Notes under the pieces: model-generated | What the model was told of the DNA's origin: nothing | Seen by the model: the letters and a program-made list of their open reading frames with translations, nothing else | Database searches by the model: none | Program-made: the position numbers and the translations under genes | Source: an uncultured Cyclobacteriaceae bacterium | GTDB taxonomy: Bacteria; Bacteroidota; Bacteroidia; Cytophagales; Cyclobacteriaceae | Reading direction: 5' to 3' | Assembly (NCBI GenBank): GCA_943788235.1 | Contig: CALSPM010000005.1 | Span: forward strand, 1 to 64,000 | DNA length: 64,000 nucleotides | In this document: positions 18,409 through 27,382 of the stretch, piece by piece | Numbering within the stretch: position 1 is the stretch's first letter | How the letters are laid out: each line of letters starts with the position of its first letter

Positions 18409-19715
18409 CAGTTTAACCTTTTAAACCCTGAATGACAAACTGGTCCCTCTAAAAGACTGTTTATATCTAATATCTCAGATTCACACTTTCCAATAGTTTT
18501 ATAAATTTCATCGAGTTCATTGAAGTAATTACTTAAATGTTCATCTGTATGTTCTGTACAGGCATAAAAAATTGTGCTTGCTAAAAAACCCTTTTTTAAC
18601 ATTTCTTGGGTAATTAAAGTCTTGTATTCTAAAGCATTCCTACTATTAAAACTATAAGATGTCATAGCGGGTATTCCTGATACTGTTATATCTAAATCAT
18701 TTTTTTTTGCCAGTGATAACCAACCTTTCTGCATCTTTTTACCGGTATCAGTAATTTTATTCCATGATTGCTCTCTCTCCATAACCTTTAAAGTAGCTAA
18801 AGCAGCGGTAGGACCAATACGTTCAGTCCAAAAAGTACTACTTATAAATGTAGACTGTGCAGCTTCCATTACTGATTTTCTTCCAACAACTGCTGTTAGT
18901 GCATATCCATTTCCAATCGTTTTACCAAACATTACCATATCTGGTTCAACATTATATTTTTGAAAAATACCACCAAAAGTTTCTCTAAAACCAGATGAAC
19001 ACTCATCAAAAATCAAAACAATATTTTTCTTTGTAGCTAAATCCCGAACTCTTTTTAGAAAACCATCTTTGGGTTCAAAATTCCTTATGACTTCCATTTT
19101 TATTACACCAATATCATTTTTTTCAACTATATCAAAAAGTTCTTCATAATTATTATAATTAAAAGGAAAAACAGAATTTTTTAAATTTTTAGGAACACCT
19201 TTGGGGCTTAGACCCGCAATTAAATGACCAGATAAGTCATCTCCTCCGTTATGATTTGCTGATAAATACCAGTCGTGCCATCCATGATAGCCACAAATAG
19301 CAACATTATCTTTTCCTGAAGCAGCTCTTGCAATTCTAATCGCTATTGAATTAGCTTCCCCGCCAGTTCTTGCAAATCGGACCATGTCAGCCCAAGGATT
19401 CATCTCAATTAATTTTTCAGCTAAATAAACCTCTTCGGGACAATTTAAAGAACTCATATTTCCCTTTCTAACAGCTTTAATAACAGCGGAGTCAACTTCA
19501 TCATTACCATATCCTAAGCTATTTGTGCCAATACCCATAATTGACATATCAATTAGCTCAGTACCATCTAAATCCCAAACTTTACATCCCTTTGCCTCAG
19601 AGAAATATGATGGCCAATTTTCTGGCAAAAACATTTCTGGTCTTTTAGATAAAAGCATAGTGCCTCCTGGAATTATACTTTTTGCTTTTTTATATAAATC
19701 TTGACCTTTTCTCAT
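18408..19715 (-). CDS. Class III aminotransferase, glutamate-1-semialdehyde aminomutase-like
   Basis: A 435-residue PLP-dependent fold-type I enzyme. Key segments are GGTMLLSKRPEMFLPENWP, MGIGTNSLGYG, RTGGEANSIAIRIAR, IFDECSSGFRE with the PLP-binding Asp, and MVMFGKTIGNGYALTA with the Schiff-base Lys. It resembles HemL, but the surroundings (NeuB-like, SpsF-like, aldo/keto reductase) argue for an amino transfer in sugar biosynthesis, as in spore-coat or glycan clusters, rather than tetrapyrrole synthesis. It ends one base into the start of the downstream RmlD-like gene and lies 2 bp from the upstream cytidylyltransferase. Confidence 0.85.
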   Translation of the reverse strand: MRKGQDLYKKAKSIIPGGTMLLSKRPEMFLPENWPSYFSEAKGCKVWDLDGTELIDMSIMGIGTNSLGYGNDEVDSAVIKAVRKGNMSSLNCPEEVYLAEKLIEMNPWADMVRFARTGGEANSIAIRIARAASGKDNVAICGYHGWHDWYLSANHNGGDDLSGHLIAGLSPKGVPKNLKNSVFPFNYNNYEELFDIVEKNDIGVIKMEVIRNFEPKDGFLKRVRDLATKKNIVLIFDECSSGFRETFGGIFQKYNVEPDMVMFGKTIGNGYALTAVVGRKSVMEAAQSTFISSTFWTERIGPTAALATLKVMEREQSWNKITDTGKKMQKGWLSLAKKNDLDITVSGIPAMTSYSFNSRNALEYKTLITQEMLKKGFLASTIFYACTEHTDEHLSNYFNELDEIYKTIGKCESEILDINSLLEGPVCHSGFKRLN

Positions 19716-19717
19716 AA

Positions 19718-20462
19718 TTAATTAAGTAGATCATTTTTAATAGATTTTATGTAACCTTCATTTCTTGTTATAGAATCATTAGTATTACTAATGGTTTTAT
19801 CATTCAAATATAAATTTGTATAATTTTCCCATTTTTCATTTAATCCTAACTTGTCAACCAACCTTTTTATTACAACAAAATCGTTGGGTTCATCAACAGT
19901 CATTCTAACTTTATTGAATTTCATGTTATTTGAATGTATATTCAATACTTTAAAATTTTTTTTCATGTAAGGTGTAACGTGTTCTCTATCGGATAATAAA
20001 ACTGACTCCTCCCATGCTTTTTTTAGTGAATTAAAACTAAAAACTTCAACGTCTTGACCATCAGGGTAGGATTCAATTAACGTATTTGAGCAGTAATCAA
20101 CATTTGAATTTACAGTAGCTTCAATAATCATATCAATAAGTAAAGAGATCAATTAGTGGACAATCAGATGTTAATCTCACTACAAAATCAGGATTATAAG
20201 GCTTAGCTGCTTGGTAGAACCTATCTAAAACATCTTCCTCATCACCACGATAACAGGATACATTTAGGTTATTAGATTCAAGCTCGATAATATCATCGTT
20301 TTTTTTGTTGGTGGTTGCAATAATTATTGAATTTATTTTTTTTGATTTTTTTATTCTGTTAATATGAATACTTAAAAGAGTTTCATCCTCAATTTTATTC
20401 ATAATTTTGTTAGGAAATCGCGTAGATCCAGTTCTTGCCTGAGTTATAGCTATAATTTTCAT
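19718..20462 (-). pseudogene. SpsF/NeuA-like cytidylyltransferase, frameshifted
   Basis: The N-terminal frame (20133-20462) has MKIIAITQARTGSTRFPNKI (CTP-binding), IIIATTNKKNDDII, and DVLDRFYQAA with VVRLTSDCPLID. The C-terminal frame (19718-20152) continues LLIDMIIEATVNS and YPDGQDVEVFSFNSL. A small indel near 20140 separates them. The family activates the nonulosonate as a CMP-sugar. If repaired the protein has ~245 residues, normal for SpsF. It lies 1 bp after the aldo/keto reductase. Confidence 0.8.
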
Positions 20463-20463
20463 T

Positions 20464-21336
20464 TTACCAATTAGCAGGGTTTAACATTTTAGTTTTAAGG
20501 ATATTAATATTATCAATATGATTTTCTATTTTGTTTGGCAAAACTTTATTAATTGAAGAAATATTGTTTTTTAATTGTTCAACACTATCAACTCCAATCA
20601 AAACATTATCAATGTATGGCTTATTCACGACATATTGCAAAGCTAACGCGTTTATATTTCTATCTTTTGTTACTAATTTATTAATTTCAATTATCCCTCC
20701 TTTTAATGATGAGAAATCCCCTAACAAATCTTTAATATCTTTAAAAAACAAGCCTTGCAAAAATACTGATCTGGTATGTACTTCTACGCCTTTGTGTTTA
20801 GCATGTTTTAAAATATCTCTGCGCTTATTACTGTTATCCAATATATTGAATGGTAATTGAATAAGATCTATATTATTATCACTAAGAACTTCCGTAATTT
20901 CTTCATTAGAGTGCAGGGATACTCCAATTTTATTAATCTTTTTACTTTTTTGTAATTTTATTAGATCATTTTTATAATATGAGAAATATTTTTTATAATC
21001 TTTGAAAGAATGAAACATATAAGAATACAAAGAAGCAACTCTAAGAGTGGTTAAATTGCTATTAACTCTATCAATTATATTTTTTGGCAAATTTTTTCTT
21101 GTTGGAGAAAACTTAGTAATAACACTAAATTTATTGGAACTAACTTCGTGGTATCTTCCTATTCTATTTTGAGAATTTCCATAAGCTTCAGCAGAATCTA
21201 ATAATTTAATTCCTTTTAAATAAGCAAAGTCCAAAATATCTTTTACCCTCTCAAAAGTAGGTTTTCCGTATTTATTATTTATTCCATAACTCAAACCCAA
21301 TTGAACTGTACCTAAAATCAATTTATTATTTTTCAT
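20464..21336 (-). CDS. Aldo/keto reductase
   Basis: A 290-residue AKR with LILGTVQLGLSYGINNKYG at the N-terminus and the catalytic tetrad visible as D and Y in LLDSAEAYGNSQ, K in SVITKFSP and H in YMFHSFKD. It belongs to the subgroup that occurs with SpsF/SpsE-like genes in glycan clusters. The IS element ends only 4 bp upstream of its ATG, so its original upstream gene and promoter context were replaced and its expression may depend on readthrough from the IS. Confidence 0.85.
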   Translation of the reverse strand: MKNNKLILGTVQLGLSYGINNKYGKPTFERVKDILDFAYLKGIKLLDSAEAYGNSQNRIGRYHEVSSNKFSVITKFSPTRKNLPKNIIDRVNSNLTTLRVASLYSYMFHSFKDYKKYFSYYKNDLIKLQKSKKINKIGVSLHSNEEITEVLSDNNIDLIQLPFNILDNSNKRRDILKHAKHKGVEVHTRSVFLQGLFFKDIKDLLGDFSSLKGGIIEINKLVTKDRNINALALQYVVNKPYIDNVLIGVDSVEQLKNNISSINKVLPNKIENHIDNINILKTKMLNPANW

Positions 21337-21397
21337 TAATTGTATGTCGTCAAATAAAAGTGGACTTTTTCAGATATAAATTAAGCGAGTGTTGATA

Positions 21398-22366
21398 CTA
21401 ATTTAAATAATTAATTTGATTCTGCTTTTTTCGTTCAATTAAAGTTTGTTGTTTGATTTTTTCCCTATGCCTAAGTTTTCGTTCTCCAGTTCCATAATAG
21501 ACCTCAGAAGGAGTAAGGTTATTGATGGACTCATGGTATCTTTCATAGTTGTAATACTGAACAAATTGCTTCATTTTAGACTCTAGCTGCCCTGGGCTGT
21601 AATAATTATCCAGTTTCACTACATTTTTCATTGATCTGTGATATCGTTCAATTTTACCCTGAGTTTGTGGATGAAGCGGTCGACCTCGTACATGTTTCAT
21701 GTTTCGATCATTTAAATATTCTGCTAATTCAATAGATAGGTAACACGATCCATTATCAGATAGTAACTTTAGAGGAGCATGGGTTTGTGCGACTAATAAA
21801 GCCTCATCCAAGGTCTGTTTTACATCCTCTGCCTTCATAGTGGCACATAACTTCCAGTTGACAATAAAACGACTGTAATCATCCAATATGGTTGATAAGT
21901 AATACCATCCCCATCCAACTATTTTAAAATAGGTGAAGTCTGTTTGCCACATCTGATTTACTGAAGTGGTTTTATCTTGAAAACTATCAGAGGCACTCAT
22001 AATCCTGAATGAAGGAGTTGTGATAAGACCATTGAGCTTTAATATCCTATACACACTCGACTCACTGATATAATAACTGTATTTATCTATGATATGCCAT
22101 GCCAGCTCTCTAGATGATAACTCAGGGCGTTCTAAAGCAATCTCAACCACTTTATCTCTGTCAGCTAAGTTGATCTTATTCCAAACTTCTTTCCTATTAC
22201 CAGACCTTCGAGCCAATCCATCATATCCATGCTGTTGGTAGCCATTATACCATTTGTAAAAGGTAGTTTTATTCACTTTTAGTTGCCTAAGCGTCCTGAT
22301 AACACCAAGATCACTTTGCTCTACAAGACGGATGATCTCCATCTTTTCGTTTTGACTGTAATGCAT
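21398..22366 (-). CDS. IS3-family transposase OrfB
   Basis: A 322-residue DDE transposase. It has an N-terminal HTH (MHYSQNEKMEIIRLVEQSD, then YKWYNGYQQHGYDGLAR), an HTH_21-like linker (ERPELSSRELAWHIID) and the integrase core with WQTDFTYFK (first Asp), LLSDNGSCYLS (second Asp) and HPQTQGKIERYHRS (Glu). It can be made alone (AGAGGAAG precedes its ATG) or fused to OrfA: an A8 run in OrfA (22400-22407, T8 on the plus strand) precedes a -1 frame that is open through KKHWLTRVKRKKYMHYSQ into this gene. Confidence 0.92.
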   Translation of the reverse strand: MHYSQNEKMEIIRLVEQSDLGVIRTLRQLKVNKTTFYKWYNGYQQHGYDGLARRSGNRKEVWNKINLADRDKVVEIALERPELSSRELAWHIIDKYSYYISESSVYRILKLNGLITTPSFRIMSASDSFQDKTTSVNQMWQTDFTYFKIVGWGWYYLSTILDDYSRFIVNWKLCATMKAEDVKQTLDEALLVAQTHAPLKLLSDNGSCYLSIELAEYLNDRNMKHVRGRPLHPQTQGKIERYHRSMKNVVKLDNYYSPGQLESKMKQFVQYYNYERYHESINNLTPSEVYYGTGERKLRHREKIKQQTLIERKKQNQINYLN

Positions 22367-22380
22367 GTACTTCTTCCTCT

Positions 22381-22728
22381 TTACTCGGGTGAGCCAATGT
22401 TTTTTTTCAAGTCTCTCACTTCTAGTGAAAGATCTGCCACCAGTTCCTTTAAAGAGGCGTTCTCACCTTTTAATTCTTGAACCTCTGAGGTATTGGCTTC
22501 TCGCATGGTATCACCATTTAACCTGTGCTTGCCAGCTTCCATGAAATCCTTACTCCACTTGTAATAGTTTGCTTGATGAATGCCTTCCCTACGACAGAGT
22601 TCAGCAATACTCAACTCACCTCGAATACCCTCAATTACAATTCTGATCTTTTCTTCTGAATTATATGCCTTGCGTGTCTTCCTTTTTAGTTCACTAATTA
22701 ATGAACTTGCATTTCTCTTCTTTCCCAT
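22381..22728 (-). CDS. IS3-family transposase OrfA
   Basis: A 115-residue protein with a HTH_Tnp_1 domain (YNSEEKIRIVIEGIRGELSI, CRREGIHQANYYKWSKDF) and a C-terminal leucine-zipper-like coiled coil (VQELKGENASLKELVADLSL). It binds the IS ends and regulates transposition in this family. The A8 slippery run lies near its 3' end. Confidence 0.9.
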   Translation of the reverse strand: MGKKRNASSLISELKRKTRKAYNSEEKIRIVIEGIRGELSIAELCRREGIHQANYYKWSKDFMEAGKHRLNGDTMREANTSEVQELKGENASLKELVADLSLEVRDLKKNIGSPE

Positions 22729-22814
22729 TGTAGTTAAATTTAAGTGTTTACTCTGTTTAAAACACTCTCTTATAATTTAACCCTTATTAGTTCACTTTTT
22801 GCTGACGGTATACA

Positions 22815-23161
22815 TGGCTTAAATGTGCATTATGTTTATCCATAAAAGATATTTGTTTAAATAACTTTTCAGGTTTCCATTGATCGTCACTATCACAAAA
22901 GGCTATATAATCACCTTTAGAATACTTAATAGAATTATTTCTTGCTACCCCAGCTCCGGAGTTTACTAATAAATTAAATAAAAATATCCTCTTGTCTAAC
23001 TTCATTATATCTATTATGATATTAACCGAATTATCTGATGAGAAATCATCAGTAATTAAAAGTTCCCAGTTTTTATAAGTTTGAGAAACTATGGACATTA
23101 TACTCTCTTTTAAAAAAGGAGAGGAATTATAAGTGGTCATTATAATTGAAACTAATTTCAT
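22815..23161 (-). pseudogene. Glycosyltransferase family 2, 3' end removed by IS-C
   Basis: The frame begins VSIIMTTYNSSPFLKESIMS and includes ELLITDDFSSDNS and FCDSDDQW, the GT-A donor-binding half. At 22814 it runs into the IS right end and stops at 22787 after a few foreign residues. The acceptor-binding half is absent and I do not find it elsewhere in the window. It is a close paralogue of the GT2 at 11684-12436. Confidence 0.85.
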
Positions 23162-23196
23162 AATCTATAAAGTATTAATAAATCTAACTATTTGAT

Positions 23197-24396
23197 TTAA
23201 TAAGTATACTTTTTCTTAAAATCTCCTGGAAAAAATGAAACTTTACCATATAAATAGGACTCAGTAGATCTTTTGTCTAAATCATTAACGTATGTACTAG
23301 GTAAACCCAATGCTAAATCAAAATCATTAAAAGAATTATCGTCAAAACTAAACGAATAATTGCTTAAAATTGAATTAAATAATTTGATAGAATCTCCAGG
23401 GTGTGGTCGAATTGTTATTTTAATATGTTTAGCATTTCTTGTTATTTTCATAACCTTATGAATTAATTCAAAAATTGTATCCGGTTGTAAAATTGGAATT
23501 CCTGGCTCATAACTTGTTGAAAAAATTAAAATATTTTTTTTGTTTCTTAATAGTTCTGACAAATTAATGGTCTTAATATTCTTTAAAATTGGATGAAAAG
23601 GAAGTAATTCTGATTTTTTATTGACGAAAAAATTAAAATAATTTGTATCAAAGTTTGGTTTTCTTGTATACTTTGAATCTTTATGAATTAATTCAAAAGA
23701 TTGATTAATAGCAATGGGATCAAAAATAATTCCATGAACAAATAGAGAAACTTTAATTTTGTTTTTTAACAAAATATTTGCAAAATATTTTTGAAACGGT
23801 TCGACTGATCCAATTATGTGCAAGTTTAAACAATTTTCATAAAGATTATTCGATAATCTAATAGTACATAAAATTCTTATAAAAAATCCTAAATAAAAAA
23901 AAAGAGAAAGTTTAATTTTATTTTTTTTAAAAAATAAATAAATCTCGGTTAGGGAAAAGAAAACTTTTTTGAAATCATTCCAAAAAAAACGAAAAGATTT
24001 TTTTGAGAATCTTGGAAAATTAATATTTTTTGTAATAAAAAATAAAAAAAGTGATTTAAGTGTTCCCGGAAAAAAATACTTGCTTTTTACAAAAAAATTA
24101 AACCTGGAAAATTCAACATAATTAACCTTCATTTTTTTTGAAGGAAGGAAAAGTAATAATGAATAAAATATTAAAAGAAATAATGATGATTGTAATATTT
24201 TACCATTTCCTGTATATAGAAAATTTCTAATATAATTAAGTGAAAAAAAATTATAGGGATATGGTTTTTTTACAATTGCTCGTCTAAAGTTTGACAAATC
24301 TGTAAGACAAAATAACTTAGAATTATTTGAAAGAAAATTATCTTTTATAATTAAATTTTGAAACTCTTCAATAAAATAATCTTGATTAAATTTCAT
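23197..24396 (-). CDS. Putative GT-B-like glycosyltransferase of a polysaccharide locus
   Basis: A 399-residue, very Phe/Lys/Asn-rich protein. The C-terminal half has ILIFSTSYEPGIPIL and IKITIRPHPGDSIKLF, segments typical of GT-B enzymes related to capsule sialyltransferases and CDP-glycerol transferases, where RPHP with a downstream acidic/serine loop binds the nucleotide. The N-terminal half contains hydrophobic patches (LLIFYSLLLFLP) that may lie at the membrane. It follows the polymerase with a 10-bp overlap. Specific donor and acceptor are unknown. Confidence 0.55.
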   Translation of the reverse strand: MKFNQDYFIEEFQNLIIKDNFLSNNSKLFCLTDLSNFRRAIVKKPYPYNFFSLNYIRNFLYTGNGKILQSSLFLLIFYSLLLFLPSKKMKVNYVEFSRFNFFVKSKYFFPGTLKSLFLFFITKNINFPRFSKKSFRFFWNDFKKVFFSLTEIYLFFKKNKIKLSLFFYLGFFIRILCTIRLSNNLYENCLNLHIIGSVEPFQKYFANILLKNKIKVSLFVHGIIFDPIAINQSFELIHKDSKYTRKPNFDTNYFNFFVNKKSELLPFHPILKNIKTINLSELLRNKKNILIFSTSYEPGIPILQPDTIFELIHKVMKITRNAKHIKITIRPHPGDSIKLFNSILSNYSFSFDDNSFNDFDLALGLPSTYVNDLDKRSTESYLYGKVSFFPGDFKKKYTY

Positions 24397-25558
24397 CTTT
24401 TTCTTTCATTAACAATTGAAAAAATAAAATATTTGATATAAACATAAAATTACCTAAGATGTCCTGAAACATTACAAATATCAAAATAACTATTCCTAAT
24501 TGTTTTCCGAGATTATTGAATATCTTCTTAAATAAAATAAAAAAGAAAATTAAACCAAATATCCCATAATTAAAGAAGAAAACAATTAGTGAATTATCTA
24601 AAGATGAGTTGAGTCTACCAATCAATAAGTTTCTCCATGATTCTGATCCAAAACCAAAAAAGTAATTAAAAAAACCCATTTCATTAAAAATAATTTTGAT
24701 ATTATCAATTCTAACTAAAAATGATGAGTCATTTAAAACAAAGTAAATTAATTCTGAAAAATCAATTTTAAATAATTCTATAAATAAAGTAGCTTGTTTT
24801 TGACCGACTATTGCTCTATCAATTAAAATATCTTCAAGGGGATAAATATTAAAACCAATAAAAATTAAAGTTAGTATGCCTACAAATACAAATTTATTTT
24901 TTTTTAATCTCTTTATTAAAAAATAAAATGCCAATAAAAGTAAAATCATCAATGCTGTACGACTTCCACTAAATAATATATTTAAACTTGAAAGTGAGGT
25001 CAATAAAAAAAGTCCCCATTTATTAAATATGTTTTTATTAATATTTACAAAGACAAGCATCATAACAAAAAAAAATCCTTTGTCGATAGAATCAAAAAAA
25101 GGAGCAGTATTTATCGCCGCATAAGCATTTTCATCAAAAAGACTTACGTTGAAAAATGCAATAAGATTTATAAAAAGAAAAAAGAAAAAAATTAAAACCC
25201 TATTATAATTTATTTTATAAAAATTATAATTATTAAAAAGAATCGATATAACAATTATGTTCTGAATTATTGACTTAAGCAATGAGAACGAATCATATTT
25301 ATAATCATAAATAATTAGACCTTGTAATAAAATAAATAAACAAATTATGAGTAAAATATGATTTATAAAAGGTTTTATAAAAAAAAATATATTTAAACAA
25401 AAAAATAATAATACAAAAACATCTGAATGAGTAATTTTATCAGAACCTGAGATGTATGTATGTGTAATTACCGGAGAAGCTAACAAAATTAAAATAATAA
25501 TTAAAATATTTTTAATTCTGATATTGAAAATTGAACTTCTGTTGTTAATTTCTATCAA
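24386..25558 (-). CDS. O-antigen/capsule polymerase-like membrane protein (Wzy)
   Basis: A 390-residue protein made almost entirely of transmembrane helices, roughly 10 to 12. A longer extracytoplasmic loop lies before FFGFGSESWRNLLIGRL, the position of the O-antigen ligase/polymerase signature. LFSGSRTALMILLLLAFYF is typical of the Wzy/O-antigen ligase family. Its place between a glycosyltransferase and AsnB in a flippase-containing operon supports polymerase. Sequence identity among Wzy proteins is low, so the call rests on topology and context. Confidence 0.7.
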   Translation of the reverse strand: MIEINNRSSIFNIRIKNILIIILILLASPVITHTYISGSDKITHSDVFVLLFFCLNIFFFIKPFINHILLIICLFILLQGLIIYDYKYDSFSLLKSIIQNIIVISILFNNYNFYKINYNRVLIFFFFLFINLIAFFNVSLFDENAYAAINTAPFFDSIDKGFFFVMMLVFVNINKNIFNKWGLFLLTSLSSLNILFSGSRTALMILLLLAFYFLIKRLKKNKFVFVGILTLIFIGFNIYPLEDILIDRAIVGQKQATLFIELFKIDFSELIYFVLNDSSFLVRIDNIKIIFNEMGFFNYFFGFGSESWRNLLIGRLNSSLDNSLIVFFFNYGIFGLIFFFILFKKIFNNLGKQLGIVILIFVMFQDILGNFMFISNILFFQLLMKEKDEI

Positions 25559-27382
25559 TTATTCATTGTTAATTATTCTCCATTTAGAAAGATAATATAA
25601 AGAATAAATATTGTTTATATTATCACTTCCATTATAAAAGTTGTTAAGATTACAAATTAAATATTCTTTATTGATAATGTCAAATAATTCCGTTTTTTTA
25701 AATATAGTCAACATATCTTTTTTATTAATAGATTTCAAATAAGGTTCAACCGACATAGTGAACCCTTTTTTTCTTTGTTTCTTATATTTCCCACTTGAGT
25801 AATCATAAAGCCAATCAAATAAAGCCTGTTTATTCCCAGGCTTCCCCATTCTTAGAGAAGAACTCATAGAGAAAGAATTATTATAAAGATTTTTATTTAA
25901 AAAAGGTGATCTTAGTTCAAAAGAATGACTCATTGAAAATTTATCAGATAAAAATAATAAATCATTTAACATATAATTATCTATATCAAATTTCATTAAA
26001 TCGTTATAAGGATCGTTTAGGTCTAATTTGTTATTAAATTTTCTAATACTTCTATCAGATTTATATGAGATTATATTATCATAGAAAAAAGTCTCATTAT
26101 CATTATAAGAATCTAATAGTTTTAATAATGATCTATTTAAATTTCCAACAGGGCTATTTCTAGATTTACTAATTTTGTTCAAGAAAAAAGATAAATATTT
26201 TTTAACATATTTTAATTTTTTTAAATTATTATGAAAAGAAAAAGCCTTATATCTATTATAGCCTCCAAAAAATTCGTCACCTCCTAGTCCATTCAAAATA
26301 ACCTTGGCACTATATGAACTGGTTTTTTCACATAATAGTTCATGTAAAATAGCAGATGGATTAGCAATTAAATTCTCTTGTTTTGTAATAACATTTTCAA
26401 TAAGATCATTATCTATTTGATAATCAATATCTAAATAAGTGATGGGATGATTAAATATTTTAGCTACATTTTGCGCAATTTTATATTCATTATTATAGCT
26501 TAGTTCTTTTGGAAACTTTACGGTAAATGTATTTAACTTAATATTAAATTCTTTACTGGCTATAGCTGCGATTAATGAAGAATCTATCCCTCCGCTAAGC
26601 CATAAACCAATATCGACATCAGCTTCTAATTGATCACCAATTGAATTAATCAAATTTTCTTTTAATGTATTTATATTAACATTTTGAAAATTTTCTTTTT
26701 TCTTTATGTATGACTTATATTCTTCTAGTTTAATGGTATCAAGATTAATTTTTATATAATGGCCTTTCTTTAAAGAATAAATATTTTCATAGGGAGATCT
26801 ATCACTTGGTAAATACAAATACTTTAAATAATGTGGAATTATTTTTTTATCTAATTTAGTGCTGCTAAAAGATTTAACTACATCTCTAACAGAATTAATT
26901 TCTGAGCTAAAGACTAAGTCACTTCCTTCTTTATAGTTATAATAAAGAGGTTTTTCTCCAAAAAAATCTCTTACTAAATATAAATAATTAGATTTAACAT
27001 CTAATAAACATACAGCAAACATTCCTTCAAACTTTTCAAAACAATCTACTCCCCAACAATCAAAAGATAAAATAACAACTTCTGTATCTGAACTGGTTTT
27101 AAAAACATAACCTAAATTAATAAGTTCAGTACGAATTTTTTTATAATTATATATTTCACCATTAAATACTAAACGAAGTTTACTAAATTTGAAAGGCTGA
27201 TTTGCACTTGATGATAAATCTATGATGCTCAATCTATTGTGACCTAGACATGTATTATTATTTAAATAAGCATTTGAATTATCTGGTCCTCGGTAGGAGG
27301 TCTGAAGATTCATCCTTTTAACGGTATTAATCAATAAATCTTGACTAACACTTTTTTTTACTAATCCATTAATTCCACACAT
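25559..27382 (-). CDS. asnB: Asparagine synthetase (glutamine-hydrolysing) family, AsnB/WbpS-like
   Basis: A 607-residue class II amidotransferase. Cys2 (MCGINGLVKK) is the glutaminase nucleophile, with SYRGPDNS, GHNRLSIIDL and FNGEIYNY in the N-terminal domain. The synthetase domain has the ATP pyrophosphatase loop LWLSGGIDSSLIAAIAS, LNGLGGDEFFGGYNRY and SHSFELRSPFLN. In glycan loci these enzymes often amidate sugar carboxylates (WbpS-type uronamides) instead of aspartate. UDP-uronate-forming enzymes in this window (44360-46625 and the broken Ugd) make that plausible here. It abuts the next gene upstream with a 1-bp overlap. Confidence 0.92.
   Translation of the reverse strand: MCGINGLVKKSVSQDLLINTVKRMNLQTSYRGPDNSNAYLNNNTCLGHNRLSIIDLSSSANQPFKFSKLRLVFNGEIYNYKKIRTELINLGYVFKTSSDTEVVILSFDCWGVDCFEKFEGMFAVCLLDVKSNYLYLVRDFFGEKPLYYNYKEGSDLVFSSEINSVRDVVKSFSSTKLDKKIIPHYLKYLYLPSDRSPYENIYSLKKGHYIKINLDTIKLEEYKSYIKKKENFQNVNINTLKENLINSIGDQLEADVDIGLWLSGGIDSSLIAAIASKEFNIKLNTFTVKFPKELSYNNEYKIAQNVAKIFNHPITYLDIDYQIDNDLIENVITKQENLIANPSAILHELLCEKTSSYSAKVILNGLGGDEFFGGYNRYKAFSFHNNLKKLKYVKKYLSFFLNKISKSRNSPVGNLNRSLLKLLDSYNDNETFFYDNIISYKSDRSIRKFNNKLDLNDPYNDLMKFDIDNYMLNDLLFLSDKFSMSHSFELRSPFLNKNLYNNSFSMSSSLRMGKPGNKQALFDWLYDYSSGKYKKQRKKGFTMSVEPYLKSINKKDMLTIFKKTELFDIINKEYLICNLNNFYNGSDNINNIYSLYYLSKWRIINNE

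Larger units (their letters stand above)
21341..22814 (-). mobile_element. Intact IS3-family insertion sequence (IS-C)
   Basis: A 1474-bp element with transposase on the minus strand. Ends TGTATGTCGTCAAATAAAAG (left) and TGTATACCGTCAGCAAAAAG (right, reverse complement) are imperfect terminal inverted repeats starting TG and ending CA. No target-site duplication is visible (left flank TAAT, right flank TGGC), which fits a rearranged insertion. It separates the aldo/keto reductase from a truncated GT2. IS-B at 15246-15797 is an almost identical partial copy in inverted orientation. Confidence 0.88.

Noticed and set aside
18408-19715. HemL (tetrapyrrole biosynthesis) assignment
   Set aside because: The fold matches, but the overlapping sugar-pathway neighbours make a glycan aminotransferase more likely. 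No other haem genes are nearby.
21341-22814. Target-site duplication for IS-C
   Set aside because: The flanking bases (TAAT and TGGC) differ. Claiming a duplication would require moving the ends off the matched inverted repeats.
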